Shown here one piece after another: positions 22,854 through 32,615 of a stretch of DNA of 64,000 bases. The position numbers and the translations under genes were made by a program. The first letter of the stretch is position 1; each line of letters opens with the position of its first letter. Origin of the DNA: Branchiostoma belcheri (Eukaryota > Chordata > Leptocardii > Amphioxiformes > Branchiostomatidae); NCBI RefSeq assembly GCF_001625305.1, contig NW_017803854.1:5101-69100 (forward strand). The letters run 5' to 3'. The notes below the pieces were generated by a model. The model searched no databases, was not told where the DNA came from, and was given only the letters and a program-made list of their open reading frames with translations.

Positions 22854-24230
22854 GGGTTTGCATGCCTTCTTTTACGGAAGACGCAGTGTTCTACTTTAAT
22901 ATTGAACGTTAATCGTAGCCGGCTAGCGGCTCGCTCTGATTAAACTTTATTACCTTCGCCACATGCATGTACCATAAAAGTCTTCATTTTCTTTATTTCT
23001 TTCTTTCTTTCTTTCTTTCTTTCTTTCAATATTTATTACCTCCATGAAATGTGTCATGGAGGTTACATTTTCAGTTGCGTTTATCTGTCCGTCTGTCCGT
23101 CTGTTGGTCAACAAGATAACTCAAGAACGCCTGGATGGATTGGTTTCATACTTGGTGTGTTGGTAGGGTGTGACGAAAACTGGAAATGATTAGATTTTGG
23201 GCCCCCTAGTGGCTTCCCTTGGTACTACAACGCAACTTCCGGTTTTGATATCTCGCGATCTGGACATGCTAGGGTCATGAAATTTGGATGAAAGGTAGCT
23301 CTTGTCCTCGGAAAGAAGTCATGTGAGTTTGGTCGCCCTAGCGGCTTGTTCTGGAACTGCAGGGTGGTTTCTTTGAAAATCTTCGAGAGAGGATAACTGA
23401 ACAACCGTTTGATGGATTAAGTGTTTTATTCATTTCTTGTAACTGCCTAATATACATAATTCAGCGACTTGTACTATGTACAAGTCGCTGCAATGTATTT
23501 TAGTGTATTGCTTTCAATAAACCAATTATATGGATCATCATGATTTTAAGTATGTATGTAGGTAGCTTAAATGATGCTTGACATAATCAAAATATAATTA
23601 TGCAAATCAGGATCTAATTTGCATAATTAATGAGGAAATTCTATAAATCAGCTGTATTTCATATTAGGGCTATAAAACTCTATAGACATATGTTAGTGAG
23701 AACGACAAGATCATTGGCAGATATCGATTATGTAAAGGAAGACCTAATTTGCACAATAAATGGCAAATTGGTACAATTTTATGGTGGTAACTGCTGGGAA
23801 TTTAATACTTGCCATAATTGGAAGTTCAGTGAAGGTGAACATCACTAAACATAATTTATTTCAATCAGGACCTCATTTGCATAATTTATGAGGAAACGCT
23901 AGAATAGCCTTATTTCTTAAGATAACCCTGTCATTTGGTGGAGAGTATGATCAATTGATACAATATATGCAAATGGCCTCATATAATTTGAATATATGCG
24001 GTGAAAAATGTAAGCCAATTACAGGTGGTCATCACCATGCGTAAGATTTATGAAAGCAATACACATGTCATGGAGGTATGAGATCATCGAACTCTAGTTA
24101 TTAATTATTAATGATTATTGGCAAATTCGTCGTACGGCGTAGTCGAATGCCAGATTGTCGGCATGCCCAAAGTTGTCGGTACCCGGTTGTGAATTTACCG
24201 TCAATCGTTGCCAGTGTTCCCCATGCAGAC
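22854..24230. mobile_element. T1 element disrupted by an R1 insertion
   Basis: The left end AAGGGTTTGCATGCC with its subterminal AACGTTAATCG repeat is at 22854-22945. The right end, AATTTACCGTCAATCGTTGC then CCATGCAGACCCT, is at 24180-24230. An R1 copy (23033-24100) and a TTTC microsatellite separate the halves. No target duplication of T1 is visible here. Confidence 0.65.
23033..24100 (+). mobile_element. R1 element, plus copy with variant termini
   Basis: The body matches 47588-48507 (GATTAGATTTTGGGCCCCCT, then AACTTCCGGTTTTGATATCT and the ATTTGCATAATTAATGA boxes). The termini differ: TTATTACCTCCATGA at the left and TCATGGAGGTATGAGATC at the right, where other copies have ACCTTCGCCAAG and TTTGGCGAAGGTATGAG. 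Confidence 0.7.
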
Positions 24231-24326
24231 CCTTTCGCTAAACACGCACACGCACAAGTCAATATCAGCTGTCTTCTCTAGGCCTGTACAGCTGAGTTTG
24301 CACAGCTTGGGTAGCGGGCCTAGCTA

Positions 24327-24508
24327 GCCTGGATGCTAGACTGTTTCAAGGACCTGACCTGGTCCCTACACAGGCTAACTCTCTATAAAGCAGACTCCAG
24401 GGCCATAGGGAAATTGTACAACAGTCCTCCCTGAGTTAGATCCTCGTATGTACATACGTTTCTTTCTCTGAAGATTTCATATTGGGTATCGCAGGCATCC
24501 AGGCTACC
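24327..24508. mobile_element. TAGCCTGGATGC-ended element
   Basis: The left TAGCCTGGATGC and right GCATCCAGGCTA termini are exact inverses, but the interior does not fold as a long hairpin and no target duplication is seen. A relative lies at 38223-38417. Confidence 0.55.
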
Positions 24509-24735
24509 GCAGGTTGGATCCACTGCGTTTTGGGGGTTCTCTGAAAGACCTGAAGTGGATCCCCAAACGCACGACCGTGGACAAGCCAGTTTGTTCTGTG
24601 TCAAGAGCATCGCACATGCCACAACTCAAGTCAGGGACGGTCCAGAAGATATCCTGGTAGAGTTTGAAGTAATGAAACAATGTACTGGAGTAGCGAGAAA
24701 GTGTGAAGAAGAGCTTTTGATATATTAACATGATC

Positions 24736-24783
24736 ATAAAGTCATAGTCTATGAACTAGAGAGTTCATAGACTATGACTTTAT
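24736..24783. repeat. Perfect 22-bp-arm palindrome
   Basis: ATAAAGTCATAGTCTATGAA and two more bases are followed after AGAG by the exact inverse. No family relatives were seen in the window. Confidence 0.95.
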
Positions 24784-24937
24784 TGACACGACAAAAAGTT
24801 ACGCAATTAATCAATTAAAACGTTGATCAACCGATTCATTCGCAAAAAAATCTACATAATACTCTTACCATAAAACGTATTAAAAGTCTTCTCGTCCTTC
24901 CAAAATAGTTTCATCCGGCTGGTAAGGTACAGGATAT

Positions 24938-25048
24938 AGGGTTTTCTTGTACATAACCAAAAGTTCCTACCTGGCTTATGTTACGTTTCGTACCGAAACG
25001 TAAGCAAGGTAGGATCTTTTGGTTGTGTACAAGAAAACCCTACATCTA
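24938..25048. repeat. Long imperfect hairpin
   Basis: AGGGTTTTCTTGTACATAAC, then CAAAAG..CCTACC pairs with the downstream GGTAGG..CTTTTGG, then TTGTGTACAAGAAAACCCT. The centre contains TTTCGTACCGAAA. AAAGTCTTCTCGT occurs just outside both sides (24884 and 25049) but at unequal distances. Confidence 0.85.
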
Positions 25049-25401
25049 AAGTCTTCTCGTATTTGAAAGAAAATGCTTGAAGAGCATATAGGCATGTACC
25101 CTCCCACACCGTTCCCGGCCCTGCTATGACAGATTAAAGACTTCCCTTCACTGTTTGCTGTGACAGTTCCGCCATGTAACAACTCAAACCGCCGACTTCC
25201 CCTAAACCAGGGAAACACAAATAAATGTACCAGCACGGGCTTCCCCCAAAACGGTTCCTAAACGGGGAAACAGTAACAAAGTCCTACATTGCTTAGACGC
25301 GAGGAAGGTTATGATTTACAAAATGATAATAAATCTATCCGTGGTTTATTTTCTTGAGGATTAGACTAGTCACAACACAACTTGACATGGTATACCTTAA
25401 C

Positions 25402-25665
25402 GGGGGCTCGCATGCCCTTTTCCGTAGAGTATAATCGACCGTTTTAATTCTGCGTAGACGGAGCGCTCTAATTCAACATAGAGCGTAATTGGCGCATTTT
25501 ACGTAGGACGTAATTCGCGTGTTAATTCTACGTAATGCGTTGTAGCCACTTGGAATTTATCGTAGAACGTAATCGAGAGATTTTTAAATTCAGCGAAATA
25601 CGTAGCCAGCTCTTAAGATTTAGCGTAAAGCGTTGTCAGGACCCCCCCCCCCCCATGCAGGCACC
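25402..25665. mobile_element. T1-family element, short form
   Basis: It begins GGGGGCTCGCATGCCC and ends CCATGCAGGCACCC, flanked by CTTAAC on both sides (7 of 8 bases agree). The interior is a run of roughly 38-bp units with AATT-n-CGTA-n-CGTA cores. A poly-C run precedes the right end. Confidence 0.65.
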
Positions 25666-28600
25666 CCTTAACCACTAGTGTCAGCACTGAGCACGTTTTA
25701 CGCGCAACTCATAAACGTTGTTGAGACTACGCAATTGAGATGGACCGGTTCCCAAAGACTTAACAACAAAGAGGAACACATATTAGCTGGCTAATTGTGC
25801 CAAAATAGGAATATAGAAAAGATATTGGGCCACTCAGGGTCTTGGCTCTGTCTTAGGCAGCTGATAGATATTCAAGATGTTTGATTGTGGAAAAGTGCCA
25901 CTGTCAACAAATCTGTACTTGTCTCTGCCTTTGTTGGTTGTAAATCCGACTTGTGTTCGTGATAAGATTCTTTTTTTAAAATTGGGGTATAACTAGATTA
26001 AAAAAAGGAAAACTAAAGAAGAGAAACAAGAGTTTTAACTACTTTCGTTGAAACTCTTTCGGTACAGAGATTTAGACAGAGGAAAGGAGGCAGAAAAAGG
26101 ATTTGTCAAGCTACCCACGACAGGTTACTGCCCGAAGTGCTCCCACCAACCCACTCCTGCCAACTTGACATATCAAAATGAAATAAGGACATAAAAGACA
26201 GACATCTCATAACGAAAGAGGACGAGAGAGGAACAGGGGGTTAAAAACGGTGGTCTGGCCGCGAGGCTACGGGGTAGCTGAGCTGCATTCCTGCCGTAGC
26301 CTTTAGCAGTGAACCGGGAAGCTGGTACGACTTCTGCGGTCTACTGAGTAAAGCTTTACCGCGTGCAGAGACAACATGTGTGTCCGATCCCGGGCCGCAG
26401 GGACGGAAAACAGACCAGTCAGAGCTGGCTGGCACGGGGCCACGGGCACAGGAACACAACATTGTCAGTAGGGACGGGTATGTGGTTTGTTGTAGTACTC
26501 TACGGCAGTGCTCTACGAAGTCTAGATTATATGACAGATTTAGGCTTGCAACTTCTACGACGAGTGTCGGATTCGACTCGAGGAAAAGTCGTGTTCATGT
26601 ACTATGGTTGCGAAGGTATTATTCTATAGCGCATTCGGGTTATCTATTATTTATATACATAATCTGCAATGATATCTGACCACCGTATTCTAATGATGTG
26701 ACTTTGACCCAACCACGTCAACATCATATCATGGTTAGGTAAGACCATGTGTGGCCTCCAGACCGTGTTAAGCAGTCATCTCCCGAAGGTGCGAGGTACT
26801 TGACCTGTGATCCTAAAGGTTAATCTTAGGCTCAGGGTCTCGGGATGAGGTCCAGCCCTACACCACACCCGCGGACGAACAGTTTCAGGGAACTTGGATA
26901 TCAGTCTTCTCTTGCCAAGGTGTTCTAGCCTAGCCACTAGTCTTTCAGTCTCTCAGTTTTCTTCCACATCAGACTTTAAGGCCTTGGCTCTGTATCCCGT
27001 TCACGTGAAATCATCGAGGCAGGCAAATTGTCCAGGCAACTGTGGTGCTTATTAGGCCGAGGAAGGTCCTCCGAAGCCCTGAAAGGGGCTACTTTCTTAT
27101 AGGAAAGACAACGTTAATATACCCCCATACCATATGATTACAACTTGGCAAATCGACTCGAAAACAGCGTAACTTGGTGTTCGGCCAAATACCTAACGAC
27201 AGCGGCCGCCATGTTTGACTGTGACCTTGAAGTAAGCCACAAGGTGATCCGAAGACAGAGTCAGCGGAAATAACCTGCTGTTGAAGACACGAGGTCTGAG
27301 TGGTGGCATCTGTTGGCAAGGCCTCCAAGGACTGGAGCAACTCCAAGGACGAAGTTGTCGGATCTTCTCAAATCTTCAAAGTCGGAGAAAACTGTTAATG
27401 GGCCCTTATCTCTGACCCTACGCATGCTAAGATTTCTCACTAGTCGCTGAGCCACTTCTGTTAATCTTCTACAGTTGAGTTCACCTTGTTTCGTTATGGT
27501 TTATTTATGTAGTTAACTTCCCCCGTTTCTTCCATTTAGTGGTACGCATTCTTTATTGGTTCGTAATCATTCAAAGAACGGAAATTCCTAGAGCGTAACG
27601 TAAAAGTAACCACGTGAATGATGAAAAAAAATAAAACATTGTTTCTTAGCTTCCGAGCAGTCGTTAAAAAGGAATAGCACCAAAACCACCTGTTGACTTT
27701 GAGCCGCCATCTTGATTCGATAGAGACATGGTTCGAAATTCCCAGCATGCAACAGGCCTACTAAAGGCTCTGACCCGTGCGCCCAACCAAAACAACGCTG
27801 TAAAATTTACCTGACGTTTCATCCCTTGTACCGTAATCAGTCGAAATCGGCAACAAAGTAGAGTTTTATTGGTTCTTTAATGTGAGGAAAGCCAGTACTC
27901 GGGAAGCTCTCAGGTCTGAGGCAGAGTCACCATAAATTCAGGCGTTCACAGAGCCCCAAAGGTGGAAGGTCACAGTTGTTTGGGGTCGAAGCACTGTTGA
28001 AGCTAACACAACACAGCTGACAGGCGTTTTTTTTGCTAAGCCAACATAAATTCCCTGGACTGTCCAATTTCCTCCCTAAACCACAACAAGCAACAAACAG
28101 ATATGTTCTACTGACGTGTAGGCACAAATATGGTAATTAGGAATAGTTCGAAATTTGCTCATTGAAACTACTGTACGTTTTCTTGATTTTTCATACCAAC
28201 GGGGAAATTAGGTGAAGCCTCTGATTCTCTTATAGCAGCCCTTCGTTACACAAATTTTGACTTCTAAAGAAAGAAACTATTAAAGTAGATCAAAGTACTA
28301 TAAACGACAAGATATTGCGTCATCCACTTAGGACATCCTCCGGACAATGAACATCATCAACTTGGCAACGCTGCAGTGGTTACATTTGTAGCGGTTTGTC
28401 GTGTTTCGAGGTCGTTCAACCCAAAGGCAAAGGTCAACGACCCAGGGGTAGCTTGTTGGCATGAAAAAAGTATAGTTATATCACGCCGCCATGCGACTTT
28501 GTCCCGAACAACAGGAGTTGAGCGGATACGACTGTACATGTGCCAACGCCAATGTAAAGAATATCAGTTTTATATTCCGTTTTATACTCGTATTATGGCA

Positions 28601-28673
28601 CAAATGTTAAATTTTATTATACACCAACGTTATTTGTTATACTTATATATAATAAATGACCCTATGTTTTATC
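25666..28673. other. Three kilobases with no supported gene
   Basis: No splice-consistent coding series was found on either strand. Isolated strings such as GCCGCCATCTTG (about 27701) and GCGGCCGCCATG (about 27200) resemble YY1-type core-promoter sites, and a compact GC-rich patch lies at 26240-26460. These may mark unseen transcription starts, but nothing ties them to a product. Confidence 0.4.
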
Positions 28674-28677
28674 TTAA

Positions 28678-29482
28678 AGGAGTACTAACCTCCAGAAGGA
28701 GGTGCTATATTTCGACAGGCATTTATTTTTGGAAGTGAAAAATGCATATTATTTTACAGTATACAATTAAATGCCCATTTTGTGCGCAAGTCTTAAAACG
28801 CATCGAATCCAGGACAAACTCTCCAAATACCCTCAAAACTATCCCAGAATACACAACGCTACCCCATTGGTGTCTATGTTTTAAACAAAAAGTTACGTTA
28901 CAGACCTCATTTCGGGGGCGATAAGAAAAATTCGTACCGTTTTGTGTTCTTTGGTATCTTACCAACCATTGCCCTTCTTGGTGTCCTTATCGCCCCTCAT
29001 TTATGCCGCAAATATTGGCGATTAAAAAAACGGCGTAATCTAGTTATCTTTTTCAAAAGTGGCGTAATCTAATTATCTGTTCAAGTAATACTTACATGCA
29101 AATAAGTTGAGAAAATCAAAACACGCAGGATGAAACTGGCGCCAACTGTATTCGACATCCTGATATTATAATATCCAAGCCACAGGTCAAGCAAAGTAAG
29201 ACAAGTAATTTCTCAATAATCAGCTTGTTAGTGTGCTTGTCTCCTACCATTTTCGCCAAAAAATGTGTATGTTGACCTGAAGTGTATGGGTATTGCGCAA
29301 GCCAGAGTTCCCGGATGTATCAATTGTGGTTCAGTATGGGGGAAAATCATATTAATATCACTTTACAAACATGCGCCGCGCAAGTCGTACAAGCGAAATT
29401 ATGTAAAAAGTCGGCTAGTTATGTATTCATTGCAGCATGATGTATCGGAAAATAGCACTTCCTTCTGGAGGTTAGTACTCCT
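28678..29482. mobile_element. TTAA-flanked TIR element (piggyBac-like target)
   Basis: The left AGGAGTACTAACCTCCAGAA and the inverted right end agree over 31 bases with one mismatch. TTAA lies directly on both sides (28674-28677 and 29483-29486). Its 805 bp have no transposase frame. TTAA duplication is the piggyBac hallmark, but the terminal sequence is not the canonical one. Confidence 0.8.
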
Positions 29483-29913
29483 TTAACACGAGCTCTGAAA
29501 ATGTTTGCAACGAATCCGCAATTCAGCCCGCGGGCTGCAAGTGATTTGCATTTTAATAAATCATTCATCATCATCATCTGCTCCATGTAATCTTTTTGTA
29601 ATATCTCTGCACATAACTTAGCAAAGAACAACAAGACTTTTTATGAACTTTCAATTTTACCATCTAGCAAGATGAGGTTAAAATGAATCACAAACCCCAC
29701 GCATCCAATTACAATCCATTTATTTACTGTACACTGTGTTCAAAAGGCCTTCGTGCCTCTTCGTTAAAATCTGGAGACATGACTCCCCGAAAATTTCCAA
29801 TTTCTTAGCCAGCGGTATTAATTTATTTGTCCTCTAACATGCAACAACAGTATAACGTCTATAGGGCCAAATCACGGGCGGCATCGTCGCTAGCATTGGT
29901 GTCGGACTCTTAA

Positions 29914-30390
29914 AGGCATCCAGTGCAATTTTAGGGCGACAAAACAAACATATTCTGAATGAGGAAATCTGTTAGCCTGGGTTCCATCCTGGTTAGTTTA
30001 CGTCCGCTCCTACAGTCGCTACCACTGTAGGAGTGGAGTTGGTTGGTGGTAGCGACTGTAGGAGCGGACGTAAACTAACCAGGATGGAACCCAGGCTAGA
30101 AATCTGTCTTTTATTGACATTTCCTGCTATTTTTTAGCACATTTTTGTCATCCTTTCATACGTGAAGCGTTTGAAATAGCCCTAAAAAGCTAATTCAGGC
30201 GTCTCTTTATTTTTGGGTACCACCCATAAATAGGTAGAACCAGCCTATGATACAAAACAAGCAACCGTTTTCCATCAGTGACATTTTGCCTCACAGATAT
30301 TCGTATGCGATGAAATAGAATTGATTCAACTTACTAGATTAAAAGACTTAAAAACCCAATTTTGCCGCCCCGAAAATTGCATTGGACACC
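29914..30390. mobile_element. TTAA-flanked MITE carrying a nested foldback
   Basis: The left end AGGCATCCAGTGCAATTTTA and right end GAAAATTGCATTGGACACC are inverted repeats, with TTAA outside each (29910-29913 and 30391-30394). It shares family termini with 11262-11625. Confidence 0.75.
29973..30098. mobile_element. Foldback element, TAGCCTGGG family, exact 9-bp TSD
   Basis: The arms are identical over about 50 bp (TAGCCTGGGTTCCATCC, then GGTTAGTTTACGTCCGCTCC). GAAATCTGT flanks both sides (29964-29972 and 30099-30107). It lies inside the TTAA MITE, so it inserted later. Confidence 0.95.
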
Positions 30391-30428
30391 TTAAAAAAGA
30401 GAAATGTTTCAACCATGGAGTTAAAATA

Positions 30429-30623
30429 TACTCTCCAAGCAGGGGTATGGGGTTATTTTTGGCGTATTTTTAGGATTTTCTTATCGGGGTTTCTGTTTTG
30501 CACTGGATTTTTTTTCCACCCAACCCAAAAAAAGAAAAATTCCAGTGCGAAAGAGAACCCCCCGATAAAAAAGCCATAACATGTCAAAAATAACCCCAAA
30601 CCCAAACCTCTGCTTGGAGAGTA
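30429..30623. mobile_element. Foldback element, TACTCTCC family, 9-bp TSD
   Basis: TACTCTCCAAGCAG and CTGCTTGGAGAGTA enclose long A/T-rich complementary arms (GGGGTTATTTTTGGC / AAAAATAACCCC). The flanks GTTAAAATA and GTTAAAATG agree at 8 of 9 bases. A lone TAGCCTGGGTGCCAG end lies at about 30848. Confidence 0.9.
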
Positions 30624-31053
30624 GTTAAAATGCACTTGCTTTAACTGATCGTCAAAAGGCCATAACAATTTCACATCCTAGCAACAACATGACGCAGGTT
30701 GGTCACTCCGGGGTCCCGAAGCTTCCTGAAAAATAGATACATCTGCGTCAGTGACATTTCGGGAAAGGTCACGGGAGGAGAAGTGAAAAATGATGCTTCC
30801 TTAGTTTTCTTTCGCCGTGCAATTCATTATAAATATAAGTATTTTATAGCCTGGGTGCCAGACCCATAGCACACTGGACACAAAGTATCTCATACTTACC
30901 TCTCATACTTGCGTGTCCCGAAGAGTTGAGTTTTGGAGGAGTAACCTAGTCGTTCTTCCTCTCTCCCTCTCTCTAAATGTAAATCGTAAAAAGAGTTTTA
31001 GTTAGCAAAGTGTTCATTCCTCGAGGATGAAAAACAACACACTGAAATATAAC

Positions 31054-31330
31054 ACTAGAAAGGTAACACGTGCAAAGCAAATGCATAATGTTTACCTTCG
31101 CATATGGTCTGCTCTGTTAATTCTTACACAAACACATTCATATGTGTATATGGTTAGACTGGAGTCTAATTGCCTCCTGCTATAAAATTGCAACATTATG
31201 AAACCCAACACTAGTTACCATGGAGACAGACGTCAACAAATCAGGCCATTTGGCCAGGTAAGAGGTTATTGTTTGGAACAGAAGAAGAAGAGGAAACGTA
31301 GCAAAAACAATACATTTTGCTTCGGTAAAC
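31054..31330. repeat. ~270-bp unit with X-box-like site, copy 1 of 3
   Basis: Shared with 33136-33415 and 33416-33760. The order is AAAGGTAACA, then CATTATG(TT)ACC, ACACATTCA, ACACTAGTTACCATGG, GACAGACGTC and AAGAAGAGGAA. GTTACCATGGAGAC resembles an RFX X-box. Confidence 0.7.
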
Positions 31331-31696
31331 ATAATAACCGATTTTCTAGATATGGTATATGGATTCAACATTAAAAGACACCGGTTCCTACTAAGGTATT
31401 ATAAACGTTTGAATATACGCAAACATTCTATTTTTATTTATTTATTTCTGTTTTATTCAAACAGGGTAGAGACCTCAGTGCTATTTAAAAACACTGCTTT
31501 TCAGGAACGCCCTGGGACAACAAGAAAACAATGAAACCAACACATTAAACAATAGATAAAGTTATAAATCAATGTCGTTAACCTTTCTAGTTCCCCCTCT
31601 CTGTGTGATGGTCTCTTCCGTAGTCGAAGGCAACGCGTCATCCTGGTTAGCCGGCTTTCTCTCTGTAAGTACGGGTCTGGGATAAAGAGACAGAGT

Positions 31697-31883
31697 TAGT
31701 CTCCACCAGACTCTTTTGCAGGCTGTATAAATAGTACGTAGAAATCGGCCTAAAAGAATGTAGCTGGCCAGGGGAGTAGGCCTGTAGTGTACTAGGCAAA
31801 CTGGACCCTCGATGGCCGGCCACTCCGTTGGCCCTATCTTTTAGGCCAATTATTCAGCCTGCAAAAGAGTGAGGTGGAGACTA
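31697..31883. mobile_element. Foldback element, TAGTCTCCACC family
   Basis: TAGTCTCCACCAGACTCTTT, then TGCAGGCTG pairs with CAGCCTGCAAAAGAGT, then GAGGTGGAGACTA. Pairing extends two bases outside (GT/AC). No 9-bp duplication is seen, unlike most relatives. Confidence 0.8.
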
Positions 31884-31964
31884 ACCATGTAACGTCAACG
31901 ACATTTCTTTTTCATTTTCTGTATGAGCCAAAGACGTCATTAAACAGCGCTTGAGCGTTTGGCT

Positions 31965-32175
31965 TGGCTGTTATGTGGGCGAGAGTTCGCAGAATCGTCA
32001 CTACGCAAACACGTCTTTGACTTTGAAATGGCGAAGCATTGACGTAATGATGGCTGACATAGATATATACGCTAGCAGTTTCAAAAGTTTATGTGGGCGA
32101 GAGTTCGCAGAATCGTCACTACGCAAACACGTCTTTGACTTTGCATTGACGTAGTGATGGCTGGTACAGACACGT
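31965..32175 (+). repeat. Tandem ~120-bp duplication
   Basis: TTATGTGGGCGAGAGTTCGC, then AGAATCGTCACTACGCAAAC and ACGTCTTTGACTTTG occur twice, about 120 bp apart, each followed by GCATTGACGTA..TGATGGCTG. Confidence 0.9.
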
Positions 32176-32274
32176 TAGTAGTTTAAAAATTCAAACGATT
32201 GGATTTGTTAACATCGATCGTTACTGCGTTGCATGCTTGAAAAGGAAACCATTTGGACAAATGTCGACCTAACG

Positions 32275-32487
32275 TAATCTCCAAGCAGATCCTATGGTGG
32301 CAAAAGACAGTATCAAATTGGCCAAGCAATATCCATTGGCCAGAGAGGGTCCAATATACGCCACCCAAGGATCTGCAGAAAGTCGCACTAAGCTGGGTGG
32401 CGTATAAATGGACCATCTCTGGCCAATGGATACTGCCTGGCCAATTTGATACTGTCTTTTACCACCCTAGGATCTGCTTGGAGATTA
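32275..32487. mobile_element. Foldback element, TAATCTCC family, in a 3' flank
   Basis: TAATCTCCAAGCAGATCCTA pairs with TAGGATCTGCTTGGAGATTA, and the arms continue through ACAGTATCAAATTGGCCA. It lies 128 bp beyond the stop codon of the locus ending at 32616, so it may be in its 3' untranslated region. The flanks do not match. Confidence 0.85.
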
Positions 32488-32615
32488 GAAGAAAACATTT
32501 CCGCAAACAGATGAAGATTGCTCTGACACGGGTGGGTCCTCGTCTCCTACCCCAAACTTGCCTAATGATGAACCGTCCCCATGGAGACATTTTCCCTTCT
32601 CCTTTCCCCCAACCT

